Assembly: GCF_018424695.1 (NCBI RefSeq)
Contig: NZ_QTNQ01000027.1
Coordinates: 1-46,589, forward strand
Direction of reading: 5' to 3'
Source: Vannielia litorea
GTDB lineage: Bacteria; Pseudomonadota; Alphaproteobacteria; Rhodobacterales; Rhodobacteraceae
Length of the DNA: 46,589 nucleotides
Shown here: positions 1 to 8,179 of the stretch, piece after piece
How the letters are laid out: each line of letters begins with the position of its first letter
Position numbering within the stretch: position 1 is the stretch's first letter
Translations under genes and position numbers: made by a program
The notes under the pieces: model-generated
Databases searched by the model: none
The model's input: only the letters and a program-made list of their open reading frames with translations
Told to the model about the DNA's origin: nothing

Positions 1-412
1 TCTCGCAGGGGCGGGGGCTGGTGGCTTCGGGCAGGGCGAGCCGCCCGGAAAAGCGTAGCGCGCCCCGGAAGCTGGCCCAAAGTCCGGCGCGGTCATGGAC
101 CAGCAGGCGCACCGGGCTTTCCCAGCAGCGGCCCGTGGCCTGCGCCCATGTCTGGAACGGTTGCCAGGGCGGGCCATCGAAGGGAAAGAGCGCCTCCGCC
201 CCCAGCGCCTCGGCCATTGCTCCGATAACCCGGCGCGACCAGCGATCCATCGGGTCATCGCCATGGGCGAACTCGGGGGTTGCGGTGACATGTTCCCACA
301 CGCCCGCGCCGGGGCCGAGAAGCAACAGGGTGCCGCCCGCCTCGGGGTGGAAGCCGCCGTAGATCTCCAGGTGATGTTCCGCCGCCGCCCGGGCCGCGGC
401 CTCGTAGGTCAC
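1..412 (-). CDS. Ferredoxin-like protein, C-terminus outside window
   Basis: The gene reads leftward from a GTG start whose GTGA overlaps the argB stop, and it is cut by the window edge after about 137 codons. The visible part contains [18 protein letters not shown], a DRWSRR motif and a VHDRAGL motif. This matches from memory the protein that follows argB in many Rhodobacteraceae and is annotated as ferredoxin because of cysteine clusters near its C-terminus. Those cysteines would lie beyond base 1, so the iron-sulfur assignment cannot be checked here. The overlap with argB suggests co-translation. Its role is unknown. Confidence 0.7.
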   Translation of the reverse strand, partial: MTYEAAARAAAEHHLEIYGGFHPEAGGTLLLLGPGAGVWEHVTATPEFAHGDDPMDRWSRRVIGAMAEALGAEALFPFDGPPWQPFQTWAQATGRCWESPVRLLVHDRAGLWASFRGALRFSGRLALPEATSPRPCE

Positions 413-1281
413 TTCACCTCGCGGCGGATGAGCGAGCCCGCGCCATGATCGGTGAAGAGCTCCAGCAGGGTGGCGTTGGGCGCCCGGCCATCGAGTATCA
501 CCACCGCCCGCACGCCGCCTGCGATCGCATCCAGCGCGGTCTGCGTCTTCGGAATCATCCCGCCCGCGATCACGCCGCTCTCGGTCAGCTCCTTCACGTT
601 TTCCGGGGTGAGCTGGGTGATCACCTCGCCTTCGGAGTTCTTCACGCCGCTGACATCGGTGAGCAGCAGCAGGCGGTCGGCCTTGAGCGCGGCGGCAATC
701 GCGCCCGCGGCGGTGTCGCCATTCACATTGAAGGTTTCGCCATCGCGGCCCGCGCCGAGCGGGGCCACGACCGGGATGTAGCCATCTTCATGCAGCTGGC
801 GGATCACGTCGGGCGTGACCTCCACCGGGTCGCCCACCAGCCCCAGCTCCGGGTCGGTCGGGTCACAGACCATCATGTTGGCGTCCTTGCCCGAGAGGCC
901 CACGCCACGCCCGCCCTGGGCGTTGATCGCCTGCACGATGCGCTTGTTCACGGTGCCCGAAAGCACCATTTCAACCACCTCGATCGTGGCTGCGTCCGTC
1001 ACCCGCTTGCCCTTGATGAATTCGCTCTCCACGCCCAGCCGCTTCAGCATGTCGTTGATCATCGGGCCGCCGCCATGCACCACCACCGGGTGTACGCCTA
1101 CGAGGTTCATCAGCACCACGTCGCGGGCGAAGCTGGCCATGCCCTCGTCGGAACCCATCGCATGGCCTCCGAGCTTTATGACAACGGTCGCGCCAACGTA
1201 GCGCTTGAGGTAGGGCAGGGCCTCGGAAAGGGTCCGGGCGGTGGCGATCCAGTCGCGGTTCATGACGTTCTGCTTCTTCAT
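409..1281 (-). CDS. argB: Acetylglutamate kinase
   Basis: ArgB phosphorylates N-acetyl-L-glutamate with ATP, the second step of cyclic arginine biosynthesis in the cytosol. The 290-residue product has the usual family length. It shows the phosphate-binding IKLGGHAMG near residues 35-43, VVHGGGP near 68-74, the GKRVTD arginine/substrate region near 91-96, NVNGDTAAG near 185-195 and the GGMIPK lysine motif near 240. The ATG at 1281 is taken as the start; a second Met at codon 7 (1263) is also possible. The next gene overlaps its stop by four bases (GTGA), consistent with a two-gene operon. Confidence 0.97.
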   Translation of the reverse strand: MKKQNVMNRDWIATARTLSEALPYLKRYVGATVVIKLGGHAMGSDEGMASFARDVVLMNLVGVHPVVVHGGGPMINDMLKRLGVESEFIKGKRVTDAATIEVVEMVLSGTVNKRIVQAINAQGGRGVGLSGKDANMMVCDPTDPELGLVGDPVEVTPDVIRQLHEDGYIPVVAPLGAGRDGETFNVNGDTAAGAIAAALKADRLLLLTDVSGVKNSEGEVITQLTPENVKELTESGVIAGGMIPKTQTALDAIAGGVRAVVILDGRAPNATLLELFTDHGAGSLIRREVK

Positions 1282-1417
1282 CTCTGGCGGCCTCGAAGGG
1301 GTGCCCCATTCCTATGCTGCCCCGGCGGGCGTGCCAAGCCAAAGGCGGATGACTGCCGCGCAGGGGCTGGCCAGAGGCGGCGAAACGGTGCCACAGTGGC
1401 GCGGCAGGGAGGCCCGG

Positions 1418-2425
1418 ATGCCGTTCGAATTTGCCACCATCGGCCTCAACCACGGCCACATCTACGGCCAGACCGAGGCCATGCTGGCCGCCGGGTGCAC
1501 CCTCACCCGCTTCGCGGCAGAAGAAGACGAGCTGGCCGCGCGTTATGCCGAGGCCTTTCCGCAGGCCACGCGCTGCACCGTTGACGAGATCATGGCCGAT
1601 GAGTCCATCCGCCTCATCGTTGCCGCACCCATCCCGGCCGCCCGCGCCGCGCTGGCGATCCGGGCGATGGAGGCGGGCAAGGATGTGATGGTTGACAAGC
1701 CCGGGTGTCTCACGCTGGACGAACTGACCGCGATCAAGGCAACCCGGGAGGCCACGGGCCGCATCTGGTCGGTGCTCTACTCCGAGCATTACCGACAGAA
1801 GGCCACGACGCGGGCGCTGGAGCTGGTGCGTGATGGCGCGATCGGCAAGGTCATTCACATGACGGGCTTCGGCCCCCACCGCATCGGAGACTACGGCAAG
1901 CGCTACCCGTGGTTCTGGGATCCGGCGCAGAACGGCACGATCCTCACCGACATCGCGGCGCATCAGTTCGAGCAGTTTCTTGCTTTCACCGGTGCGGTTT
2001 CAGCCCGCGTGCTTCAGGCCTCCGAGGCCAACCACGCTCACCCGCAATATCCCGGTTTCACCGATTACGGCCACGCCGTGGTGGAGGCGGATACCGGGGC
2101 GCTGGGCTTTCTGCGGGTCGATTGGTTCACCCCCGCAGGCTCGCCCGTCTGGGGCGATGGCCGCACGTTCCTGACCGGAACGAAGGGCACCATCGAGTTG
2201 CGCAAGTACATGGATATCGAGGGCCGTGCGGGTGGCGACCACCTCTTTCTCACGGATGCGCAGGGCACCCGGCACGTCGATTGCACCGATACGCCGCTGC
2301 CCTACGGCCCCGCACTGCGGGACGACGTGCTGAACCGTAGCGAAACCGCAATGCCGCAGCCCCACTGCTTCCACGCAACCGAACTGGCCCTCAAGGCTGC
2401 TGCCCTCGCGCGAGACTCGGCGTAA
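1418..2425 (+). CDS. Gfo/Idh/MocA family oxidoreductase
   Basis: A predicted NAD(P)-dependent dehydrogenase of 335 residues. The N-terminal Rossmann domain begins FATIGLNHGHIYG, a slightly unusual nucleotide loop in which N-H-G-H replaces the more common GxGxxG. The family hallmark DKPGCLT (usually EKP) follows near residues 90-96. The C-terminal domain contains YSEHYRQ and a WDPAQNGTILTDIAAHQ segment. The open frame extends upstream to 1241 across the argB start, but the ATG at 1418 has a GGGAGG ribosome site and begins the conserved fold, so it was chosen. The gene diverges from argB. The substrate cannot be told from the sequence; sugar, inositol or another polyol are typical for the family. 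Confidence 0.88.
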   Translation: MPFEFATIGLNHGHIYGQTEAMLAAGCTLTRFAAEEDELAARYAEAFPQATRCTVDEIMADESIRLIVAAPIPAARAALAIRAMEAGKDVMVDKPGCLTLDELTAIKATREATGRIWSVLYSEHYRQKATTRALELVRDGAIGKVIHMTGFGPHRIGDYGKRYPWFWDPAQNGTILTDIAAHQFEQFLAFTGAVSARVLQASEANHAHPQYPGFTDYGHAVVEADTGALGFLRVDWFTPAGSPVWGDGRTFLTGTKGTIELRKYMDIEGRAGGDHLFLTDAQGTRHVDCTDTPLPYGPALRDDVLNRSETAMPQPHCFHATELALKAAALARDSA

Positions 2426-2450
2426 CGCAAAGGGCGCCTCGCATCGGGGG

Positions 2451-2470
2451 CCACGTTGCGCCACGTTGCC
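2451..2470 (+). repeat. Tandem 10-bp repeat upstream of plsY
   Basis: CCACGTTGCG and CCACGTTGCC stand head to tail, 54 bases before the plsY start. Two adjacent copies could be a binding site for a dimeric regulator, but this is only an inference from the repeat. Confidence 0.35.
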
Positions 2471-2523
2471 CCTTGCCGACAAGGCCTTCGATGGCGCATA
2501 GGGTATGCCCGAAAGGAGGCCCG

Positions 2524-3138
2524 ATGCCCGAAATTACCACCAGCCTCAACCTGCTCGCGCTCACTTCGCTCGCCGCATACCTGCTTGGCTCCGTGCCCTT
2601 CGGGCTGGTCATGGCACGCGTGTTTGGCCTCGGCGACCTGCGCAAGATTGGCTCGGGCAACATCGGCGCCACCAACGTGCTGCGCACCGGCAACAAGCTG
2701 GCGGCCTTCCTCACGCTCATTCTGGATGCGGGCAAGGGCGGCATTGCCGTGCTGGTGGCGCGCTGGCTTCTGGCGGAGGATGCGGCGCAGGTGGCGGCGC
2801 TCTTCGCCTTCCTCGGCCACCTCTTTCCGGTCTGGCTGAAGTTCAAGGGCGGTAAGGGGGTGGCCACCTTCCTCGGCACCCTGCTGGCGCTGCACCCGCT
2901 TACCGGGCTTGCTGCCTGTGGCACATGGCTGGTGGTGGCGCTGGCCACCCGGCTCAGCTCGCTTGCGGCGCTGATCTCGGCGGCCACCTGCACCTTCTGG
3001 ATGTTCACGCTGGGCTACGGCAGCGGTTTCTTCCTCGGGATTGCCCTGACCGTGCTGATCTACATCCGCCACGTCGAGAACATTCAGCGGATGAAGGCGG
3101 GCACCGAAACCCGGATTGGCGAGAAGAAGACTCCTTAG
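2524..3138 (+). CDS. plsY: Acyl phosphate:glycerol-3-phosphate acyltransferase
   Basis: PlsY transfers an acyl group from acyl-phosphate to glycerol-3-phosphate at the inner membrane, the first step of phospholipid synthesis in the PlsX/PlsY route. The 204-residue protein is highly hydrophobic with about five membrane segments. It has the three family motifs: GSGNIGATNV near residue 40, GHLFPVWLKFKGGKGVAT near 97-114, and a C-terminal HVENIQRMKAGTE. The ATG at 2524 follows a strong AAAGGAGG; the earlier in-frame ATG at 2473 has no such site. The gene appears monocistronic. Confidence 0.95.
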   Translation: MPEITTSLNLLALTSLAAYLLGSVPFGLVMARVFGLGDLRKIGSGNIGATNVLRTGNKLAAFLTLILDAGKGGIAVLVARWLLAEDAAQVAALFAFLGHLFPVWLKFKGGKGVATFLGTLLALHPLTGLAACGTWLVVALATRLSSLAALISAATCTFWMFTLGYGSGFFLGIALTVLIYIRHVENIQRMKAGTETRIGEKKTP

Positions 3139-3156
3139 GCGCTTCGGCCTCGCCGC

Positions 3157-3186
3157 AAAAGAAAGCCGGGCCCAAAGGCCCGGCTT
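3157..3186 (-). terminator. Intrinsic terminator of the small membrane protein gene
   Basis: A perfect 10-bp stem (AAGCCGGGCC / GGCCCGGCTT) with a CAAA loop at 3163-3186. Read on the minus strand it is followed by TTTCTTTT, so it best ends transcription of the 80-residue gene at 3214-3456. The hairpin could also slow transcription coming from plsY on the other strand. Confidence 0.75.
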
Positions 3187-3213
3187 GTCAAGCAGATATA
3201 GCTGCGGCGCGCC

Positions 3214-3456
3214 TTAACGCACTCCCATTCTTTCGGCTGCGTCGGCAATGCGGCGGAGATTGTGGTAGTTGCCGATGACGATGAAGATGAGCGCTGTGTA
3301 GATCACGGCGGCAATCGGGGCAAAAATGATTGCTAGGAGCCCGGCAATTTCGCCATTGATCAGAGCAAAAATCCCACCACCAACGCCTAACAGCACGATC
3401 AGTGCCGCAACAACCCAGACAATGATTTCAAAGACCTTGATCAAAGTGTCACGCAT
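3214..3456 (-). CDS. Small two-helix membrane protein, unknown function
   Basis: An 80-residue protein made largely of two hydrophobic segments (about residues 10-32 and 37-62) with a basic, polar C-terminus (NYHNLRRIADAAERMG). An AGAGGG ribosome site lies about 10 bases before the ATG, and an intrinsic terminator follows. Base composition is less G+C-rich than its neighbours, partly because of the hydrophobic codons. No family was recognised. It stands alone between plsY (convergent) and gshA (same strand, 146 bases upstream). Confidence 0.7.
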   Translation of the reverse strand: MRDTLIKVFEIIVWVVAALIVLLGVGGGIFALINGEIAGLLAIIFAPIAAVIYTALIFIVIGNYHNLRRIADAAERMGVR

Positions 3457-3602
3457 CGAATGATTTCCCTCTTCGCGTTCAATGATTTGTGCTCAGACCT
3501 TGGCCCCTTTTTTACCGTTGGGTCAAGCAAAGTTAACATTTCCGTGTGCTCCCTCCCGGATTGTGACGGAAGTTTTCACGAAAGCCTCACGCGAGGGGGC
3601 CG

Positions 3603-4973
3603 TCAGTAGCTGTAAGCGCCGTAAATCCGGCTGAGGTCGCCGTTCCAGTCGGTGTCGTAATGCTCCAGCATCTCGTCGGCGAGGGTCTGACCGGTGGCGA
3701 CGCTCTCCTGCAAGGCGTTCAGGAAATGGGTCTCGTCCGGAACCATGCCGCCCGAGCCGGGCCGCGCACGGGCCTTCAACCCGGCCTCGGCAATTGCCAG
3801 CGCCTCGCGGGCAAGGTCGTGGATCTTCATGCCGTTCACTTCGCCGTCCAGCGCCTGCTCGCCGGCGCAGACGTGCAGCTTTTGGCGCGTCTCGGCGTCC
3901 CAGCCCTTCACCATGTCCCAGGCGGCATCCAGCGAAGCCTGCTCATAGGTCAGCCCGACCCAGAAGGCGGGCAGGGCGCAGAGCCGCCGCCACGGCCCGC
4001 CATCGGCGCCGCGCATCTCGATGAACTTCTTCAGCCGCGCTTCGGGGAAGATCGTGGTCAGGTGATCGGCCCAGTCGCTGAGCGTAGGCGTCTCGCCCGG
4101 CAGCGCGGGCAGCTCGCCCTTGAGGAAATCACGGAAGGACTGGCCCAGCGCGTCGATATACTTGCCGTCGCGGTAGACGAAATACATCGGCACATCGAGC
4201 GCGTATTGTACCCAGGCTTCGAAGCCGAAGCCCTCATCGAAGACGAAGGGCAGCATGCCCGTGCGGTCGGCATCGAGGTTGCGCCAGACATAGTTGCGAT
4301 AGCTCTTCACCCCGTTCTTCTTGCCTTCGAAGAAGGGCGAGGAGGCGAAGAGGGCGTTGGCGATGGGCTGGAGCGCGATGGCCACCCGCATCTTCTGCAC
4401 CATGTCGGCCTCGGAGCCGAAATCGAGGTTCACCTGCACGGTGCAGGTGCGGCGCATCATGGTGGTGCCGGTGGTGCCGACACGGCCCATGTAGGCATCC
4501 ATCAGCTTGTAGCGGCCCTTGGGCATCAGCGGCATCTGGTCATGGGTCCAGATCGGTGCCGCGCCGAGCCCGATGAAGCCCACGCCGATCTCGTCGGAGA
4601 CCTCCTTCACCTCGCGCAGGTGTTCGTTCACCTCGTCGCAGGTCTGGTGGATGGTCTCCAGCGGGGCGCCGCTGAGTTCCAGCGCGCCGCCCGGCTCGAG
4701 GCTCACGTTGGCGCCGTCCTTGGTGAGGCCGATGAGGTGCCCGCCCTCCTCGACCGGCGCCCAGCCGAAGCGGTCGCGCAGGCCGGAGAGCACGGCGTGA
4801 ATGGAACGCTCGCCCTCGTAGGGCAACGGCTTCAGCGTGTCCTTGCAGTAGCCGAACTTCTCGTGCTCGGTGCCGATCCGCCAGTCTTCTTTCGGCTTGC
4901 AGCCATCGGCCAGGTATTCGGCAAGTTGCTCGTGCCGCTCGATGGGGCCGCCGCCGGACTGGGGGATAGACAT
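3603..4973 (-). CDS. gshA: Glutamate-cysteine ligase
   Basis: This enzyme joins L-glutamate and L-cysteine with ATP, the first and limiting step of glutathione synthesis. The 456-residue protein resembles the plant-type/alphaproteobacterial ligases, not the E. coli type. Visible marks are WRIGTEHEKFGY near residues 30-41, ISLEPGG-like NVSLEPGGALELSG near 84-97, TCTVQVNLDFGSE near 175-187, and SSPFFEGKKNG near 205-215. The open frame continues upstream to 5228, but that part runs over the neighbouring gene in another frame. The ATG at 4973 (MSIPQSGG) fits the family start. The gene lies 61 bases downstream of a membrane-protein gene on the same strand and may be co-transcribed with it. Confidence 0.95.
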   Translation of the reverse strand: MSIPQSGGGPIERHEQLAEYLADGCKPKEDWRIGTEHEKFGYCKDTLKPLPYEGERSIHAVLSGLRDRFGWAPVEEGGHLIGLTKDGANVSLEPGGALELSGAPLETIHQTCDEVNEHLREVKEVSDEIGVGFIGLGAAPIWTHDQMPLMPKGRYKLMDAYMGRVGTTGTTMMRRTCTVQVNLDFGSEADMVQKMRVAIALQPIANALFASSPFFEGKKNGVKSYRNYVWRNLDADRTGMLPFVFDEGFGFEAWVQYALDVPMYFVYRDGKYIDALGQSFRDFLKGELPALPGETPTLSDWADHLTTIFPEARLKKFIEMRGADGGPWRRLCALPAFWVGLTYEQASLDAAWDMVKGWDAETRQKLHVCAGEQALDGEVNGMKIHDLAREALAIAEAGLKARARPGSGGMVPDETHFLNALQESVATGQTLADEMLEHYDTDWNGDLSRIYGAYSY

Positions 4974-5034
4974 ATGGGGCTCCGGGTGTTGCAGGCCGTT
5001 TGAACCGTCAGACTTGGCGGCATGAGCGGTGAAG

Positions 5035-5559
5035 TCAATGCACCAGAAGTCTGTCCTTCTGCCACACGATGAACAGCCGCGGCTCGGTGCTGCCCGAAGC
5101 CGCGATGACCTGCTCGTAACGGGCACCGGGGAAGGCGGCAAGGGCATCGACCATCTTCTCGGAGCCTGCGGCGGAGGCGGGGATGCGCACGGTGCCCTCT
5201 GGTGTGACCCAGAGCCAGAAGAGATCATCGGTCATCGGGCCTTCGCCCGTGGTCTCGATTTCCACCCGCACCACCTCGGGCAGTGAAATCACAGCGCCGC
5301 CCTCGCCGGTGAGATAGCGCAGCGCGCCCTCGTCCAGTTCGATCACCCCGCGCCCGCCGGAGCGGGGCCGGATGCGGGCACGTTGCAGCCCGGCCCAGAA
5401 GCCCAGCAGGCCCACGGCGATGAGCGCAACCGAGAACCACCAGGCCAGCCCCGAGGTGCGCAGCCCCAGCCAGACCCCGACGGCGATGATGACGGCGCCG
5501 GCAATGCACTCGCGCCAGCGGAAGATCTGCGCGCGCGCTTCGGGGCGGATCAGGCTCAT
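5035..5559 (-). CDS. Hypothetical two-TM membrane protein
   Basis: A 174-residue protein with two hydrophobic helices near residues 17-33 and 37-58, a basic linker (RARIRPRSGGRG), then a soluble domain with alternating beta-like stretches. Its start ATG overlaps the stop of the GNAT gene (ATGA at 5556-5559), so it is probably the third gene of an rsmE-GNAT operon. The layout resembles small PH-like or DUF membrane proteins of Rhodobacteraceae, but no named family was recognised. gshA follows 61 bases later. Confidence 0.8.
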   Translation of the reverse strand: MSLIRPEARAQIFRWRECIAGAVIIAVGVWLGLRTSGLAWWFSVALIAVGLLGFWAGLQRARIRPRSGGRGVIELDEGALRYLTGEGGAVISLPEVVRVEIETTGEGPMTDDLFWLWVTPEGTVRIPASAAGSEKMVDALAAFPGARYEQVIAASGSTEPRLFIVWQKDRLLVH

Positions 5560-6419
5560 GCCATCACCTGCACGGGCGTCGGGCGCGTGAGGATGGCGAT
5601 GCGGTAGCGGCCCACCAGCCGAAAGCCGATCGCCTCGTACATCCGGGCCGCCGCATCATTGTTGGCAAAGAGCACCGCCACCTCGGCCCCCTTTTCCCGC
5701 TCTTCGGCCAGCAGCGCCAGCACCACCGCGCGGCCCCGCCCGGCACGGCGCAAATCGCGCGGGGTGTGGACGGAGCCAAGCTGCACCATGTTGCCCACGC
5801 GGGCGTTGATCCCTGCCATGGCCACCGGCCTGTAGCCCTCTTCCAGCAGAATCCGCAGGTTGTCCTCCTCCACCACCCGTGCGGCCCGTTTGCGGGCATC
5901 GGCGGAGGCTTGCAGCTTGTTGGGGGCAAAGCCGGTGTCGAGAAAATGCTCGAAGAACCAGCTCTTCAGCATTGGCTGGTCCTCGGGCTGCGTGGGCCGG
6001 ATCTGCGCGCCCGGATCTTCCAGCCCGGCCAGCTCAAGCCGGTAGAGCGGCTCATCGTGGTTGAGGGTGAACTCCGCGCCAGCAAGGCCCAGCCCGGCAA
6101 GCGCGGCCTGCACCTGCCCGGTTTCCCCCGTCATCCCGGCCACCTTCCGGCCTGCCAGCACGTTGATGACCGCCTCCCAGAAGCCGGGGATCTCCTCGGG
6201 CACCTGCGCCATCAGGAAGCCCTCGTTGTTGCAGCCCGCCACCGCGCGAATCTCTCCCCGCTCGGTCTCCGCCAGCCAGAAGGTGGTGGCATGGGGGTGA
6301 TCGGAGGGCGCAAGCCCGTGGGTGGCGAGGTTGCCGCGCAGAAACATCGAGGTGTTCGGATGCTGCGCCAGAAAGGCCTCCAGCCGCGCCTCCTCGCCCG
6401 GCTCGGCGCGGCGGATCAT
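5556..6419 (-). CDS. GNAT family N-acetyltransferase
   Basis: A 287-residue protein with a C-terminal acetyltransferase fold. LGSVHTPRDLRRAGRGRAVVLAL (near residues 212-234) is the acetyl-CoA pyrophosphate loop region, where R-x-x-G-x-G/A is typical. FANNDAAARMYEAIGF (near 255-270) is the usual GNAT motif B. The N-terminal half is probably a degenerate GNAT-like or regulatory domain. The true start is the ATG at 6419, overlapping the rsmE stop as ATGA; a longer reading upstream is the shadow of rsmE. The acceptor substrate is unknown. Confidence 0.88.
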   Translation of the reverse strand: MIRRAEPGEEARLEAFLAQHPNTSMFLRGNLATHGLAPSDHPHATTFWLAETERGEIRAVAGCNNEGFLMAQVPEEIPGFWEAVINVLAGRKVAGMTGETGQVQAALAGLGLAGAEFTLNHDEPLYRLELAGLEDPGAQIRPTQPEDQPMLKSWFFEHFLDTGFAPNKLQASADARKRAARVVEEDNLRILLEEGYRPVAMAGINARVGNMVQLGSVHTPRDLRRAGRGRAVVLALLAEEREKGAEVAVLFANNDAAARMYEAIGFRLVGRYRIAILTRPTPVQVMA

Positions 6420-7135
6420 TGCCAGTCTCCATGGGTCGTCTGCCAGAGCGTCAGTGCAGCGACGGCGGCGGTGTCGGCGCGCAGGATACGCGGGCCAAGG
6501 GCGACCGCGTGAGACTGGGGCAGGGCGATGAGCCGCGCGCGCTCGCTCTCCGAAAAGCCGCCCTCCGGCCCGATCAGCACCGCCCAGGGCCCGGCCTCGC
6601 CGCCCAGCTTGCGATCCTCGCCCACCAGCGCCTCGTTGCAGAACATCAGGCTGCGATCTTCCGGCCAGCCATCGAGCAGCGCCGCCAGCTTCACCGGCTC
6701 GGCCACCTGGGGCACGAAAGTGCCGCCGCATTGCTCTGCCGCCTCCACCGCATGGGCCTGCAAGCGATCCACCCGCACCCGCTCGGCATTGGTGAACTCG
6801 GTCAGCACCGGCACGATCCGCCGCGCGCCCATCTCGGCGGCCTTCTCAACGATGAAATCGGTGCGCGCCTTCTTGATAGGCGCGAAGCAGAGCCAAAGGT
6901 CGGGCGGCGAAACCTGCGGGCCGGTCTGTTCGCGGCATTGCAGCACCGGGTTGCGCTTGTTGGCCACGATCACCTCGGCCAGCCACTCGCCCGCCTCGCC
7001 GTTGAACAGCGCCACCCCGTCACCCACCGCCAACCGCATCACTGCGAAGAGGTAGTGCGCCTGTTCCCGCGACAACGCAACGGTTTGCTCAGGCCCGAGC
7101 GGTTGGTCTACATGGAGGCGGGTTTTTGCTTTCAT
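6416..7135 (-). CDS. rsmE: 16S rRNA (uracil1498-N3)-methyltransferase
   Basis: RsmE methylates N3 of U1498 in helix 44 of 16S rRNA using S-adenosylmethionine. The 239-residue protein has the SPOUT/trefoil-knot marks: an N-terminal PUA-like part (LSREQAHYLFAVMRLAVGD), LCFAPIKKARTDFIVEKAAEMG near residue 90, and the SAM-binding LIGPEGGFSESE near 190 followed by LGPRILRADTAAVAAL. The start ATG at 7135 lies only 12 bases from the divergent ubiA start. It is first in a tight run with the GNAT and membrane-protein genes. Confidence 0.95.
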   Translation of the reverse strand: MKAKTRLHVDQPLGPEQTVALSREQAHYLFAVMRLAVGDGVALFNGEAGEWLAEVIVANKRNPVLQCREQTGPQVSPPDLWLCFAPIKKARTDFIVEKAAEMGARRIVPVLTEFTNAERVRVDRLQAHAVEAAEQCGGTFVPQVAEPVKLAALLDGWPEDRSLMFCNEALVGEDRKLGGEAGPWAVLIGPEGGFSESERARLIALPQSHAVALGPRILRADTAAVAALTLWQTTHGDWQ

Positions 7136-7147
7136 GGGGCCAGAGAT

Positions 7148-8107
7148 ATGCACGCCGAGACCGAAACGCCAGACGTGCAAGTGGCGGATGCAGTCAGCGG
7201 CAACTGGGTGGACCGTTGGGCCCCCGCCGCCGCGCGCCCGTACTTCCGCCTCTCGCGGCTCGACAGGCCGATCGGCACATGGCTGTTGCTGCTGCCCTGC
7301 TGGTGGGGCGTCATGCTCGCCGCCGCCTCCACCGGCTGGCGTTGGTTCGATCTCTGGGTCATCGCCGGCTGCGGCCTCGGGGCCATCCTGATGCGCGGCG
7401 CGGGCTGCACCTGGAATGACATCACCGACCGAAACATCGACGGCTCGGTTGCCCGCACCCGCTCGCGGCCCATCCCCTCGGGCGCCGTCTCGGTGAAGCA
7501 GGCGCTGGCCTGGATGGTGGCGCAATCGCTCGCGGCCTTCCTCATCCTGCTCACCTTTCCGCCCACGGCGATCTGGCTGGGCATCGGCTCGCTGGCGCTG
7601 GTCTGCATCTACCCCTTCGCCAAGCGCTTCACCTGGTGGCCGCAGATCTTCCTCGGGCTGGCCTTCAATTGGGGCGCGCTGCTGGCCTGGGCGGCGCATA
7701 CCAACAGCCTCTCGCTCGCGCCGGTGTTTCTCTACATCGCTGGCATCTCCTGGACGATCTTCTACGACACGATCTATGCCCATCAGGACATCGAGGATGA
7801 CGCGCTGATCGGGGTGAAATCCACCGCCCGCCTCTTTGGCGATAACTCGCCGTCGATTCTCCGGCTGTTTCTCGCGCTGACCGTAACGCTGTTTACGGTG
7901 GCGGTGATCGCGGCGCTGATCGAGCCTGCCACGCCGCTGGAACTGGCCCTTGCGGCCTGCGGGGCCTGGGCGATGGGCTGGCACCTGGCATGGCAGTTGG
8001 GCCAGCTCGACATCGACAACCCGCAGACCTGCCTCAGACTGTTTCGCTCCAACCGCGACGCGGGGCTGATCCCTGTGCTGTTTCTCGCCGCCGTCATCCT
8101 TCTGTGA
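7148..8107 (+). CDS. ubiA: 4-hydroxybenzoate polyprenyltransferase
   Basis: UbiA prenylates 4-hydroxybenzoate in the inner membrane on the ubiquinone pathway. The 319-residue protein has 8-9 hydrophobic segments. The first Asp-rich motif, NDITDRNID (N/DxxxD; near residues 93-101), and the second, DIEDDALIGVKSTA (near 213-226), bind the prenyl diphosphate through Mg2+. SRPIPSG near 110 is also characteristic. The ATG at 7148 leaves a 12-base gap to the divergent rsmE, so its promoter should lie inside rsmE coding DNA. Confidence 0.95.
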   Translation: MHAETETPDVQVADAVSGNWVDRWAPAAARPYFRLSRLDRPIGTWLLLLPCWWGVMLAAASTGWRWFDLWVIAGCGLGAILMRGAGCTWNDITDRNIDGSVARTRSRPIPSGAVSVKQALAWMVAQSLAAFLILLTFPPTAIWLGIGSLALVCIYPFAKRFTWWPQIFLGLAFNWGALLAWAAHTNSLSLAPVFLYIAGISWTIFYDTIYAHQDIEDDALIGVKSTARLFGDNSPSILRLFLALTVTLFTVAVIAALIEPATPLELALAACGAWAMGWHLAWQLGQLDIDNPQTCLRLFRSNRDAGLIPVLFLAAVILL

Positions 8108-8179
8108 TCGCACCATGATTGCGCCCATGGCCCCGGCGTTCTAAAGCAGGGTCCAACCCGCAGCTGCGCCGGAGTTTTC

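Noticed and set aside
4974..5228. N-terminal extension of gshA
   Set aside because: It overlaps the upstream membrane-protein gene in another frame and carries no ligase similarity; the family start is at 4973.
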